This document shows positions 1-8,372 of a stretch of DNA of 51,454 bases, piece after piece. How positions within the stretch are numbered: the stretch's first letter is position 1; each line of letters opens with the position of its first letter. The stretch is from assembly GCA_025351345.1 (NCBI GenBank), contig JANXWB010000003.1, positions 1 to 51,454 on the forward strand, read 5' to 3'. The notes under the pieces are model-generated. The model did not search any database. It was not told the DNA's origin and saw only the letters and a list, made by a program, of their open reading frames with translations. A program made the translations under genes and the position numbers. This DNA is from Synechococcales cyanobacterium GL140_1_metabat_312 (lineage in GTDB: Bacteria; Cyanobacteriota; Cyanobacteriia; Leptolyngbyales; Leptolyngbyaceae).

Positions 1-1
1 G

Positions 2-142
2 ATAAAGGGAATTCTGAAAACCATTGGAGCTAGAACTTATCGTGATTTGCTGACAGCATTAGAAACTGCATTTCTAAGCGTGACTGAAAAGGACCTACTC
101 GGTTGGTTTACGCATTGTTGTTACTGTACAGAAGAAAACTGA
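2..142 (+). CDS. C-terminal end of an IS630-type transposase (partial at left edge)
   Basis: The frame is open from the first bases of the window and ends at TGA 140-142, giving 46 residues. The end reads 'LLTALETAF' then 'GWFTHCCY', which resembles the usual C-terminus of IS630/Tc1-mariner DDE transposases (a helix followed by GWF-x-HCGY). The catalytic residues would lie outside the window, so intactness cannot be judged. The next gene downstream has an open frame with no start codon, which fits an element that joined or cut into it. The match is by family pattern only. A second, unrelated-looking IS630 copy lies at 17546-18400. Confidence 0.65.
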   Translation: MKGILKTIGARTYRDLLTALETAFLSVTEKDLLGWFTHCCYCTEEN

Positions 143-358
143 CAAACCTTACTAAATGAGGGCTGATTGACGTCCTGATTAGTGCCTCACTAGATTGGGA
201 ATGGCTATACTTCTGCTGAATACGTACATCTAGACGTCGCTCTTAAGTCACTTTGGCCAGCCTTTTTACAAATAAAAGAGGATTGGAATACCTTTTCCCC
301 CCGCTCTATTTCAGATTACAACAATGAGGGTAACATCCTATTCCAGCATCTTCGAGGT

Positions 359-970
359 ATGAACCCAGACCACTCAGATGAATCAATAGCTAGTTTCGTT
401 GATGGTCAGATTAACTTTGCAGCTACAAAGCAAGTACAATACAGCGATCAATTCTCAGGTCCAGTAATGACCCAATATGTACTAGTCACAATTCTCTCCC
501 ATGCGCTTTGTGAAGCAGCCATTAACGCCATTCTTGCATTGGGTCTTACTCAAATAAATTCTCAAAAACGCTTCGCTGAAGTCGAAAAGAAAGAAATCCA
601 AAAACGCTTCGCTCAAGTCGAAAAGGAAGAGATCACAGAAAAGTGGCTATTTGCACCTAAGATCTTCTTTCCCAATTATGATTTACCAAAAGGAGAAGCA
701 CTCTTCGGGACGCTAAAATATCTTAAAAAACAACGTAATGCCTTAGTTCATAGCAAGATTCGCGTGGATCAGGGGGATAAGAAAATTTTGAAGGGATCAG
801 AGCTTGATCGACGGCCCTTGGCGCAAAATATCGAGTGGATGCATCGATTTTTCAGTCTTCCGTATGATTTGTCTGAACATGCAAGGTCGCAGCCAAATGG
901 TCATTCAATTTTTATCCTTCATAACCGTGATCCAATACTTCGTGCAGACGTTCATAAAAAATCTACATAG
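359..970 (+). CDS. HEPN-like hypothetical protein, probably 5'-truncated
   Basis: From the first ATG this encodes 203 aa. Residues 126-131 read RNALVH, an R-x4-H motif typical of HEPN domains (RNase or nucleotidyltransferase-partner folds); an upstream helix at about 43-60 carries a Glu (E53). Residues 69-92 are a charged helix made of two near-identical 12-residue units (QKRFAEVEKKEI and QKRFAQVEKEEI). The reading frame stays open upstream to 194, just after TAG 191-193, and the extra residues look like protein ('SAEYVHLDVALKSLW'), yet this stretch has no in-frame ATG, GTG or TTG. The true N-terminus is therefore probably lost or frameshifted near the IS630 remnant, and this may be a pseudogene. 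The HEPN call rests on the single motif and the helical context. I cannot name the substrate or family. Confidence 0.5.
   Translation: MNPDHSDESIASFVDGQINFAATKQVQYSDQFSGPVMTQYVLVTILSHALCEAAINAILALGLTQINSQKRFAEVEKKEIQKRFAQVEKEEITEKWLFAPKIFFPNYDLPKGEALFGTLKYLKKQRNALVHSKIRVDQGDKKILKGSELDRRPLAQNIEWMHRFFSLPYDLSEHARSQPNGHSIFILHNRDPILRADVHKKST
563..634 (+). repeat. 36-bp tandem duplication inside the HEPN-like gene
   Basis: Two adjacent 36-bp copies, 563-598 and 599-634, differ at three positions. Being a multiple of three, the duplication adds exactly 12 residues without changing the frame. The few differences suggest it is recent. It lengthens a charged, probably coiled helix. Confidence 0.9.
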
Positions 971-1063
971 CCGATTTATGTATAAATTAATACTGCTTTC
1001 CAGATTAAGATATTGGGACAAGATGAGACATTCGATATTTCAGAATGAATTATGTCTGACTGT

Positions 1064-1106
1064 CTTACTCAATGAGTGAGGTATGATGTGGATAGGAATT
1101 TTGGAG
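1064..1106 (+). promoter_or_regulatory. Probable autoregulated promoter and RBS of the HicB/HicA-type module
   Basis: A near-palindrome, CTTACTCA-a-TGAGTGAG (1064-1080, 7 of 8 pairs), lies directly before a -10-like TATGAT at 1082-1087. GGAG at 1103-1106 sits nine bases before the ATG at 1116. HicB-type antitoxins usually repress their own promoter, and a dyad over the promoter fits that role. The -35 box is not clear. Confidence 0.4.
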
Positions 1107-1115
1107 CAAATTATT

Positions 1116-1364
1116 ATGGAGAATTCTTTTCTGTACAGTGTTGATGCTTTTTGGGATGCGGAGGCTACTGTTTGGGTTGCAACGAGCGATGAGGTTTTGG
1201 GATTAGCAACAGAAGCCCCCACCATCGAACAGCTCACCCAGAAACTCCGATTCCTGATTCCTGAACTTATTCAACTCAATCAATTATTGCCTTCGGATTA
1301 TCAAGGTTCGATTGACTTTGAACTGATCAGCCATCGTCAAGAATCAATTCAGGTCGCAGCGTAA
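1116..1364 (+). CDS. HicB-like antitoxin (DUF1902 type)
   Basis: This 82-aa protein reads 'YSVDAFWDAEATVWVATSDEV' in two blocks near its start and 'LGLATEAPTIEQL' in the middle, the pattern of the DUF1902/HicB partial RNase-H-like fold ('DAEAxVWVASSDDxPGLxTEA'). It should neutralise the HicA-type toxin that follows one base after its stop, in one transcription unit. I chose the ATG at 1116 rather than the in-frame ATG at 1083 because GGAG stands nine bases before it and a -10-like box lies just upstream. No separate DNA-binding domain is visible, so any autoregulation would use the core fold. The family call is good; activity is inferred from the pairing. Confidence 0.8.
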   Translation: MENSFLYSVDAFWDAEATVWVATSDEVLGLATEAPTIEQLTQKLRFLIPELIQLNQLLPSDYQGSIDFELISHRQESIQVAA

Positions 1365-1365
1365 A

Positions 1366-1557
1366 ATGAGTCTTACCCCAGAACTACTCACCATCCTTAA
1401 AGCGGCTGGATGTACATTCATTCGTCATGGTAAAGGCGATCATGATATTTGGTACAGCCCCGTTAGCGCTCGTCGTTTTGTTGTAGATAGTGCAATTAAA
1501 TCGAAACACACTGCAAATGCTGTTCTGAAACAGGCAGGGCTACCGAATAGATTTTGA
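1366..1557 (+). CDS. HicA-type toxin (mRNA interferase)
   Basis: A 63-aa protein with the small alpha-beta-beta-beta-alpha double-stranded-RNA-binding-like layout of HicA/YcfA toxins. The segment 'GCTFIRHGKGDHDIWY' carries the usual G-K-G-x-H motif with the catalytic His and is followed by strand 'RRFVVDS' and a C-terminal helix ending 'KQAGL'. HicA proteins cleave mRNA without ribosome dependence and are held inactive by the upstream-encoded partner. Gene order is antitoxin first, the less common order for hicAB but usual for DUF1902 pairs. The one-base spacing implies translational coupling. It appears complete, with the His intact. Confidence 0.83.
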   Translation: MSLTPELLTILKAAGCTFIRHGKGDHDIWYSPVSARRFVVDSAIKSKHTANAVLKQAGLPNRF

Positions 1558-1616
1558 ATGGTAAGTGTTCCCCTCATCCGCTACCATAAGGCATCTAAAT
1601 TCGATCGCGCCTCGTC

Positions 1617-1781
1617 ATGACTTAAAGCCCTTTCAATAGTCTCGCCAAACAATATCTTGAAGACTTTTTCACTCCGATCGGAACGGTCGATGGTCTACGA
1701 CCGACCATAGGTCATCGAGAATACGAAATTCCCAGTGAATCAAAATATATGGATGTATGGTTTACATCAAAATCACCGTAA
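1617..1781 (+). pseudogene. Decayed N-terminal fragment of a cyanobacterial family (DUF4351-protein-like)
   Basis: Read from ATG 1617, the frame is M-T-stop-S-P-F-N-S-L-A-K and continues with 'QYLEDFFTPIGTV' and 'SESKYMDVWFTSKSP' to TAA 1779-1781. The pattern 'LAKxYLEEFLxPxGxV ... EAKYVDVWF' is familiar to me from N-termini of cyanobacterial proteins that often carry a C-terminal DUF4351 domain. The third codon, TAA, probably replaces a Lys codon (AAA), and the rest of the gene is missing. Another piece of such a gene lies at 18564-18665. The family assignment comes from memory of the pattern, so it is moderate. Confidence 0.5.
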
Positions 1782-1811
1782 TATAGAGATTGTTCGTTTT
1801 TCTATTATCCT

Positions 1812-2633
1812 ATGCCCGAAGGCCCAGAAATTCGTCTTGCTGCGGATAAGATTGCCAAAGCGATCGTCAATCAACCGATTACAGAGGTATTCTTTGCATT
1901 TGAATCTTTGCAATCCTATGCTCCAGAGTTAGCCCGATCGCAGGTGATTTCTGTTTGCCCTCGTGGCAAAGCCTTACTGACCCGCTTTGATAATGGTTGG
2001 ACAATTTATAGTCATAATCAACTGTATGGCGTTTGGTATGTTTGTAAAGCGAAGACCTACCCCGAAACCAACCGTCAACTGCGTTTGGCAATTCATACCG
2101 CTAAAAAATCTGCATTGCTTTATAGTGCTTCTGATATTCTCGTTTTGAATGATGATGATTTATCAATTCACCCATTTCTGCAAAAACTTGGCCCTGATGT
2201 TTTGGATAGTACGATTACTGTTGAGGACGTTGAAGCTAGACTTTTAGATAAACGCTTCTTTCGGCGAGGGTTTCCAACACTATTGCTCGATCAACAATTT
2301 GTCTGTGGACTGGGTAATTATCTACGCAGTGAAGTTCTCTTTCTCGCTGGGATTCACCCCACGGCAAGGCCGATCGATTGTACCTCTGAACAGATTAGCA
2401 AATTAGCCCAAGCCATTCTCGATGTGCCCCGTCAATCCTATGCCACCAAAGGTATTACAAATGATATAGAGATGGCGATGACCTTGAAAGCCCAAGGCAA
2501 ACCCCGATCGTTTTATCGTCATTGGGTGTTCTCGCGAACCAATCAACCTTGCTATGTCTGCGGTGATACGATCGTTAAAGATACGATTGGGGGGCGACGG
2601 GTTTACTATTGTCCATCCTGCCAAGTTAAATAG
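1812..2633 (+). CDS. nei: Endonuclease VIII (Fpg/Nei-family DNA glycosylase)
   Basis: A 273-aa bifunctional DNA glycosylase/AP lyase for oxidised pyrimidines in base excision repair. The protein begins MPEGPEIR, with the catalytic Pro2 and Glu3 that become the N-terminus after Met removal. A Lys in 'PRGKALLTRF' corresponds to the beta-hairpin lysine. The helix-two-turn-helix region ('VCGLGNYLRSEVLF') follows, and a zinc finger C-x2-C-x16-C-x2-C closes the protein (residues about 247-270), with all four Cys present. MPEGPEIR favours Nei over Fpg (MPELPEVE). The length matches the family. It is a single gene flanked by the dead fragment upstream and the FUSC gene downstream. Start choice is secure because Pro2 must follow Met1. 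Confidence 0.9.
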   Translation: MPEGPEIRLAADKIAKAIVNQPITEVFFAFESLQSYAPELARSQVISVCPRGKALLTRFDNGWTIYSHNQLYGVWYVCKAKTYPETNRQLRLAIHTAKKSALLYSASDILVLNDDDLSIHPFLQKLGPDVLDSTITVEDVEARLLDKRFFRRGFPTLLLDQQFVCGLGNYLRSEVLFLAGIHPTARPIDCTSEQISKLAQAILDVPRQSYATKGITNDIEMAMTLKAQGKPRSFYRHWVFSRTNQPCYVCGDTIVKDTIGGRRVYYCPSCQVK

Positions 2634-2860
2634 GAATAGCTAATACGATCGGCAGTCTATTGGCCCTACAAACAATGGCGATCGGCAGGGACTATTGATA
2701 AACTAATCACCATCCTTTACAAGGCAGCACGCACCCAGATAACACCCAGATAAAAAACAGAAGACCACTTTAATTACCGTTGATCCTCAGGTGGTCAAAA
2801 ATTAGCCCAAGAACAACAAAAATCCGAATCCAGTAGGTAGATCTTTATCGAAATTAATTA

Positions 2861-5257
2861 ATGCACCCTACAACATACCGATCGCTTGCTTGGTTCCAGC
2901 AGCAGTTCCAAATTCAATCCGGCAAACCCGCCTACAGCTATGGCGTGCGTATGCTTCTGGTCTTAAGCGGACCTATTGTCGCAGGTTTTTTGTTAAACAA
3001 TCCTAGACTCACGACCATTTCGACTATTGCAGCCTTCTCTGTAGGATTAGTCGTCGTCAGTGGCACCTACCAACAACAAGCCAAGGCCATGAGCGGGGCA
3101 GCAATTGCGGTAACTCTTGCGCTGCTGTTGGCAAACTTAGTGAGCAGTAACGTTTGGCTAAGCCTTGCAGCAACCTTTGCCGTAGTATTTTTGCTGAGTT
3201 TTGCTAGCCTGTGGGGTGCAGCGGCCACGAGTATTAGTGTGACGACACTGCTGATGTTTGTTATTTCCCTAGCAAAATTCTCTACGTTTGCTCCTCTATC
3301 AATGCTGATCGAACAGTGTTTACTCTGCCTATTGGGTGGGCTGTGGGGAATGGCGATCGCTTCTGTTTTCTGGATTGTGCGTCCCTACACGCCTGCGGTG
3401 GAAGCTGTGGCTGATTGCTATGGGGCATTGAGTACGATCGCCCAGTTCATAACTGAAAACGTCTCCACAACATCAGTTTCTACAGTGGATGGTGAAGCGC
3501 TGGCAAAACAAGAAGCACAAACAAAAGAATATACGCAGGCGCAAGATGCGGCTATTCAAAACTTAAGTATGGCCCGCGATATCTGGACCTCGGCCTGGTC
3601 AACTGAAAAGGCAGACAGTCCTAGAGGCAATCAACTCCTAGGATTAATTGAAGATGCGAACCAAATTAATCATACGTTGGTCGCTTTGGCCGAGCTGATA
3701 GCTAACGCTGCCCAAGGTTCTCTTTTTCAAAATATACAATTAGAAATAAAACAAACTGTAGAGCAAGTTACGATCGCCCTGCACGATCTATCTACAGCTC
3801 TCAAACAAAAACAATCTTCCAAAAAACGGACAATATTGTTAGAAACGCTGGAAGGTAGTACAGAGACGTTAAAAGAACAGTGGCAAGGACTCATTCATCA
3901 GATTCAGGCACAGACAATTCAAATTCAGCCTGACGACTACCGAGAGATCATTTGTCTAGGGAAGATAGTAAGTAGCTTAAGTGACCTATCCGAACAAATC
4001 AAGATGAGTGCAAAGAGCGCGCCTGACATAGTACCCAGCCCCGGAGGTTTAGCACCCAGCACCACTAAGAGCATCGCCAGACCCAAGCAATTTCTATTGA
4101 CGCAGCCAGAGGCTATCTCTTGGCTAGATACGATTAAAAATAACCTTACGTTTCGTTCTGTCACCTTCCGCCATGCGTTACGGTTGGCGATATTGATCAC
4201 CTTTGCGGAGTTGCTGGGCTACGCTTTTCCGATTCCCAAAGGATACTGGGTGACGCTAACCGTACTCCTAGCGCTCAAGCCCAACTTTGGTGGCACTTCT
4301 CAGATGATGGGGCAGCGGGCCTTAGGTACGGTGGTGGGTGGGATTCTCGGCATTGTCCTGGTGATGATTGTTCATAACTCGGTGGCGATCGCCCTCCTGA
4401 TTTTACTGATGATGTTTGCGGCGATGTCATTGCGTCCTTTGAGTTATAGCCTTTTTGTTGCGATGCTAACGCCTGCCATTGTCTTACTATTTGGGGCAAC
4501 CAGCATGGGAAACTGGGATGTGGGAATTCAACGAATAGCCTATACCCTAATTGGCGGTGCGATCGCCTTTGGGGGTAGTTATCTATTGTTTCCAAGCTGG
4601 GAGCAGCAGCAGATTCCGGCCCAGCTAGAGATGACGCTACGTGCTAATCTGGCCTACTTTCAAGTCGCAATCAGGCAGTATTTAAAGCAAGCAGAACAGC
4701 AGATTCAGAAGCCGGAAGAAGGTCTGATATTTGCCCGCTCCCTCGATCATCTACGCCATCAAGCAGCACTACAAAATGCAAATGCTGAAGCTGCCGCCCA
4801 AAGGCTTTTTGGTGAACCCCGTCATATTCGAGGTGAAATTGAACCGATCATGGCGCTGATGCTTTACATTCGCAGTCTGTTCAACTCGACAGCAATCTTA
4901 ATTGAAGATCTCAAAAAAATTAGCGATGAAAACCAGTTTGCCCATATTGAACAGCTTACGAATGCTCTTGAGCAAGTGCTGATGAATTTGGCTGATGCGA
5001 TCGCCCATAGACAAACACTTCAGCCGCTCCCCCCTCTAGACGACTATCTTGAGCCGATTTACGATCGTGTCCATCAGCTCCACGTCACTCGTCTATCAGA
5101 AATGACTGTTTCCCCTGCCCAACCCACAGAAACACTGCAAGCTGTACGAACTCAAACACTCCTGACAACAGAATTGAGTCGCATCGTCCGCATTGTTAAA
5201 GGTCTCCACATTACGACCAGCAGACTTGAGGCGGTGTATGAAACTCAGAATAGTTAA
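2861..5257 (+). CDS. FUSC-family inner-membrane protein (aromatic-acid/fusaric-acid exporter type)
   Basis: A 798-aa protein with the standard duplicated FUSC layout. A first hydrophobic block of about six helices covers residues 28-172, a soluble helical region about 173-430, a second block of helices about 432-590, and a soluble C-terminal tail follows. The second block contains 'GYWVTLTVLLALKPNFG', a strong FUSC signature (YWVxLTxxxVLxPxxG). Relatives (YccS, YhfK, AaeB, plant ALMT-like proteins) are efflux or anion-conducting proteins, but the substrate here is not known. No membrane-fusion or outer-membrane partner gene is adjacent. The gene stands alone; the start ATG follows an AT-rich stretch without a clear RBS. 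A tandem 11-base unit (ACCCAGATAA-) sits near 2735-2756, within the 227 bp before it. Confidence 0.85.
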   Translation: MHPTTYRSLAWFQQQFQIQSGKPAYSYGVRMLLVLSGPIVAGFLLNNPRLTTISTIAAFSVGLVVVSGTYQQQAKAMSGAAIAVTLALLLANLVSSNVWLSLAATFAVVFLLSFASLWGAAATSISVTTLLMFVISLAKFSTFAPLSMLIEQCLLCLLGGLWGMAIASVFWIVRPYTPAVEAVADCYGALSTIAQFITENVSTTSVSTVDGEALAKQEAQTKEYTQAQDAAIQNLSMARDIWTSAWSTEKADSPRGNQLLGLIEDANQINHTLVALAELIANAAQGSLFQNIQLEIKQTVEQVTIALHDLSTALKQKQSSKKRTILLETLEGSTETLKEQWQGLIHQIQAQTIQIQPDDYREIICLGKIVSSLSDLSEQIKMSAKSAPDIVPSPGGLAPSTTKSIARPKQFLLTQPEAISWLDTIKNNLTFRSVTFRHALRLAILITFAELLGYAFPIPKGYWVTLTVLLALKPNFGGTSQMMGQRALGTVVGGILGIVLVMIVHNSVAIALLILLMMFAAMSLRPLSYSLFVAMLTPAIVLLFGATSMGNWDVGIQRIAYTLIGGAIAFGGSYLLFPSWEQQQIPAQLEMTLRANLAYFQVAIRQYLKQAEQQIQKPEEGLIFARSLDHLRHQAALQNANAEAAAQRLFGEPRHIRGEIEPIMALMLYIRSLFNSTAILIEDLKKISDENQFAHIEQLTNALEQVLMNLADAIAHRQTLQPLPPLDDYLEPIYDRVHQLHVTRLSEMTVSPAQPTETLQAVRTQTLLTTELSRIVRIVKGLHITTSRLEAVYETQNS

Positions 5258-5410
5258 GCAGTGATAGGTCATTCGATCGGGTGTTTGGTGATTCTCATTA
5301 ATCATATGAAACCGATCGCACCCAGAACTAATACTACCCTTGTGGGTACTACTCACTTCCTATCACCCCTGCCACCATAGAGACATGGTGAAAACGAGTT
5401 AAGGCTCCTG

Positions 5411-5461
5411 TTGTCATGAAGGTTAGAGTCCATACGACCAATAACTAACGCATGACGACAA
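5411..5461. promoter_or_regulatory. Inverted repeat upstream of the four-gene beta-protein/protease operon
   Basis: TTGTCATG at 5411-5418 faces CATGACgACAA at 5451-5461, with one unpaired base and about 32 bases between the arms. It lies about 55 bases before the first gene of the operon and could be an operator. A smaller dyad, CACCAT-n6-ATGGTG, is at 5373-5390. No convincing -35/-10 pair is visible, so a regulatory role is only a suggestion. Confidence 0.25.
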
Positions 5462-5515
5462 AACCTAAGTCTCTAAGCCTAACTGTTTTAACGGCTTTTA
5501 TCCGAGGTTATGGCA

Positions 5516-6172
5516 ATGGAAACAACCATTCCTGTATCTATCACGATCGTTGGCCATCCACTCATTCAAAGCGTCACAGTATCCTGGTCAGCTAACAGTG
5601 GCATGGTGCCCCAAGCATTGCTCTTTTCATCCGAAGGCGGCAGTGCCAAGGCTCAACTCACCAGTGACAATCCTGAATTGACGATGATTCATTGTCATGT
5701 TCAAGTGAACTTTGAGATAGCAGGATGGAGAATCGTTCAATTTGATCAATCTTTGCTAGCGAATAGCGGAGGCGATCGAATGGTGATTGATCCAGGATGT
5801 TGGATTCATTATCTCAGCCTAGCGTTGGAAATAGCGGATGAAACAGTGGCAGCAGAAAACACATCAACAATAGTCGATGAAAATAATGCTAGTAATCACC
5901 TAGTTGTTAACTTAACTTGGCAAACGATGCAATTACCCTACCCGATTAAATTATCTCAACGAATGCGATCGCATCAAGTTTTGGAAATCCCTTATCTCTG
6001 CATTTCGCCGCAGGATGAGGTATCCGGAACTATCAGCGCTTTCGGCATGATTAATCGGCAAATGGTAAGGCTGAAATCACGATCGATTCCTATTGGAATC
6101 GATCAATTCACCCAACTACTGCTCAGTGCGAGTAGTAGGGACATCCAACTCATTACATCAACACTCAAATAA
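5516..6172 (+). CDS. Small beta-rich protein of an undescribed four-gene operon (minimal shared module)
   Basis: I do not recognise a named family. The 219-aa protein consists almost only of the two-part beta module found in the two larger partners. Part A spans about residues 7-112 (numbered from the ATG at 5510), with 'QSVTVSW' at 20-26 and 'VNFEIAGWRIVQ' at 66-77. Part B spans about 128-215, with 'ISAFGMI' at 175-181. Equivalent segments are present in the 6226 and 12305 products. There is no signal peptide and no membrane helix, so it should be cytoplasmic. I prefer the ATG at 5516 because GAGG (5504-5507) stands eight bases before it but only two bases before the alternative ATG at 5510. 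The next gene starts 53 bases after the stop. Function unknown; a structural or accessory subunit of the same assembly is my inference. Confidence 0.75.
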   Translation: METTIPVSITIVGHPLIQSVTVSWSANSGMVPQALLFSSEGGSAKAQLTSDNPELTMIHCHVQVNFEIAGWRIVQFDQSLLANSGGDRMVIDPGCWIHYLSLALEIADETVAAENTSTIVDENNASNHLVVNLTWQTMQLPYPIKLSQRMRSHQVLEIPYLCISPQDEVSGTISAFGMINRQMVRLKSRSIPIGIDQFTQLLLSASSRDIQLITSTLK

Positions 6173-6225
6173 ACAAATTTCGATTAGTTCTTAGTTCTTC
6201 TCACCACACATAACTGGAGTTTCCC

Positions 6226-8277
6226 ATGGTATCTAGTCTTTCCTCTCAATATTGCGTTGCCTTGTCCGGTCAAAAGTGGGACGTGGGCAATTTTACCCTC
6301 TGGCAAAGTACTGATGATGATGTAATTTTGTTTAGTCCTAAACAGGCCACCTTGGCGCGAGATTTGAACAAAGGTCGATATCAAACGGCGGTGAGTCAAT
6401 TCCGCGTTCAAAAAGATGGTGCTTACAAAACCGTTGGCGGTGCAGCGCTCTTTACGATTTCGACGGGAATCGAGTTTGATGCAGATGCCTATAAGCAAAT
6501 TGTCGATCAGTGGCGCGAGGAAGTTCAAAAGTCAGGTAAATCAAAATCAACGCAGCCTCGATTTATGCCTCTCGTCACCCGCAAGGGGACTATGGATTTG
6601 CTGATTCCTGAAATCATGGGGACCGCTAGTCAATCCACGATCGTCAACCGTGAATTTGGTGTAATTGGATCTAAAGTAGCGCTACTCGCTAACCTCACTT
6701 CTGAAGGGGCACAGGCATTAGCTCAGGCCGTTAAAAACCATGAGAATACACCGATCGGGGTTGCGGTCCGCTATGAATATCTGCAAACTCTTCCCGTATG
6801 CAGCGTCGAAATTGAAGTGAACGGCAGCCGAGTCTTTACTCATCTTTCTACTCAGCTTAAAGCGAGCTATGACGGCTGGCTCTATGGCGGTAGTCTCGAC
6901 CTCCAAGGACAGTGGGAAAGCATGGTACGCAATGGCGCGATCACGATGAAAGTTACGGGGCTAGATGCACTGCCTCCGGGGGCGGAAGAAATGAAGCAGA
7001 ATGCCTTGACGACTTTTATCGATCAAGCCTTCAAAAACTTCTTCCCGATGTTGTTTGCACCTAAGCCTGATGTAAAAGCAGCAGAAGCAGGTAAATCTGG
7101 AGGTTGGTTTGGAGGCACAAACTTTGCCCTGAAATGGCGCAAGGAGTCTGATGTTAGCAATCTATCTTTGAAGATGGAGTTCGGGGGGTATACCTGGCTA
7201 AAAGGTTCAATGGACACCGGGGCAACGTTGCTATCTGGTCTCGATAACAGCTATCTAAATGAAGTGAATACAGAATTAACCTTCCCAGTGTTGGTCAATG
7301 TATCCTCTGATCCAATGGTGAATACCGTATCTGTTGCTTGTTCTGCTATGGAAGATGGCCGCCCTGTAATGATTCCAGCAGCCGATTTGTTTGGGTCCGA
7401 TGTGCCCTCGAAGTCCTATTTGATTACCAGTCAGAAGCCCGACAAAGTGGTCATCAGCTACAAAGCCAAGATCGACTTCAAAAACCCCAAATTCCCCATC
7501 ATTGAGGAAAGCGGCTCAACCACCGGGGCTAAACCCACGATCGATCTCAAGCCCTCGGCGCGTCTAGGTGAAGTCGATATTTATCTCTATACCTACGATA
7601 GCGATAATAATTTCAACATGATGCCGGACGAAAAAGATGAGCTAGTCGTAAATGTCTCTACTTCTGGAACCCATTTAAAAACACCCATCAAAGAATCTGC
7701 TCGAATCAAACCCTTCCCCGATGGCGAGCCGATTCACTTTGTTTATCCGATGCCGATCGATGGTAGTCAGCCCGTCGTTAAATTCAGTGCCTTTGGCGTG
7801 ATTAGTGGCAAACTCGTCCGTGCTAAAGAACAGCCCGTCTCCCTGGATGAAGCTTCTATCTTCATCGTTGTGGATAAAAACGGGGTGCGCCTGATCTCGA
7901 AACAAGCCGATCTACCAGAAAGTGATCCGATCGCCGATCTACTCCTTTCTGCCGGGACAAGTCCTGTGATCACGATCGGGACTAGCGACGCCTCTAGCAA
8001 TGGTAACAATGGCAAAACACCGGAATCAGAGAAAACAGAAAACAACGGCAATGGCTCGGTCAGTAAAAGAGCCATTGCAGGGATTCTGACCGCTGTTGAA
8101 TATGGCAAATTTGGTCCTGCCCTTTGGGTGGAAGAATCTACGGGTCATAGGCAACGGGTGCGCCTACATGACGTAAGTGAAGCCGATCCCTTTGATGATG
8201 AAGGTCGCAAGCAGGTCAAAGTCCTGATGGATGAAACTGGCTACGCTGAATCGATCGTGGTTGAACTGGCACGCTAA
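6226..8277 (+). CDS. Large beta-rich protein of the undescribed operon, 683 aa
   Basis: No named family recognised. GGAG (6216-6219) stands six bases before the ATG. The N-terminal part (residues 20-200) is strand-rich and co-linear with residues 131-370 of the 12305 product: 'TLWQSTDDDVILF' (24-36), 'GGAALFTIST' (71-80), 'RFMPL' (112-116), 'ANLTSEGAQAL' (155-165). Residues 205-350 are specific to this protein and contain a helical stretch (about 254-278). The shared A module follows (352-458; 'NTVSVAC', 'IDFKNPKFPIIE'), then the B module (472-557; 'FSAFGVI'), a low-complexity Ser/Asn/Gly/Glu linker (585-613) and a small C-terminal beta domain (615-683). No signal peptide or membrane helix is present. 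It is the second gene of four on this strand; a strong hairpin follows its stop. Role unknown. Confidence 0.75.
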   Translation: MVSSLSSQYCVALSGQKWDVGNFTLWQSTDDDVILFSPKQATLARDLNKGRYQTAVSQFRVQKDGAYKTVGGAALFTISTGIEFDADAYKQIVDQWREEVQKSGKSKSTQPRFMPLVTRKGTMDLLIPEIMGTASQSTIVNREFGVIGSKVALLANLTSEGAQALAQAVKNHENTPIGVAVRYEYLQTLPVCSVEIEVNGSRVFTHLSTQLKASYDGWLYGGSLDLQGQWESMVRNGAITMKVTGLDALPPGAEEMKQNALTTFIDQAFKNFFPMLFAPKPDVKAAEAGKSGGWFGGTNFALKWRKESDVSNLSLKMEFGGYTWLKGSMDTGATLLSGLDNSYLNEVNTELTFPVLVNVSSDPMVNTVSVACSAMEDGRPVMIPAADLFGSDVPSKSYLITSQKPDKVVISYKAKIDFKNPKFPIIEESGSTTGAKPTIDLKPSARLGEVDIYLYTYDSDNNFNMMPDEKDELVVNVSTSGTHLKTPIKESARIKPFPDGEPIHFVYPMPIDGSQPVVKFSAFGVISGKLVRAKEQPVSLDEASIFIVVDKNGVRLISKQADLPESDPIADLLLSAGTSPVITIGTSDASSNGNNGKTPESEKTENNGNGSVSKRAIAGILTAVEYGKFGPALWVEESTGHRQRVRLHDVSEADPFDDEGRKQVKVLMDETGYAESIVVELAR

Positions 8278-8283
8278 CTAGCG

Positions 8284-8330
8284 GGCATCAACAGGGGTGA
8301 GATTAACCATAATCTGAGCCTGTTGATGCC
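8284..8330 (+). other. Strong intra-operon hairpin between the 683-aa gene and the protease gene
   Basis: GGCATCAACAGG (8284-8295) pairs perfectly with CCTGTTGATGCC (8319-8330). A second perfect stem, AGATTA-acca-TAATCT (8300-8315), forms inside it. No U-run follows (TAATTCATT), so it is not a standard intrinsic terminator. It may act as an mRNA-stabilising 3' end, a partial terminator or a processing site that makes less protease than beta protein. Confidence 0.75.
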
Positions 8331-8372
8331 TAATTCATTAACGCAACTCCATACATCAGAGACCCCTGTCCT

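Noticed and set aside
3353-3362. Frequent GCGATCGC and CGATCG palindromes as operators
   Set aside because: They occur throughout genes and gaps and are the HIP1 repeats of cyanobacterial genomes, not specific sites.
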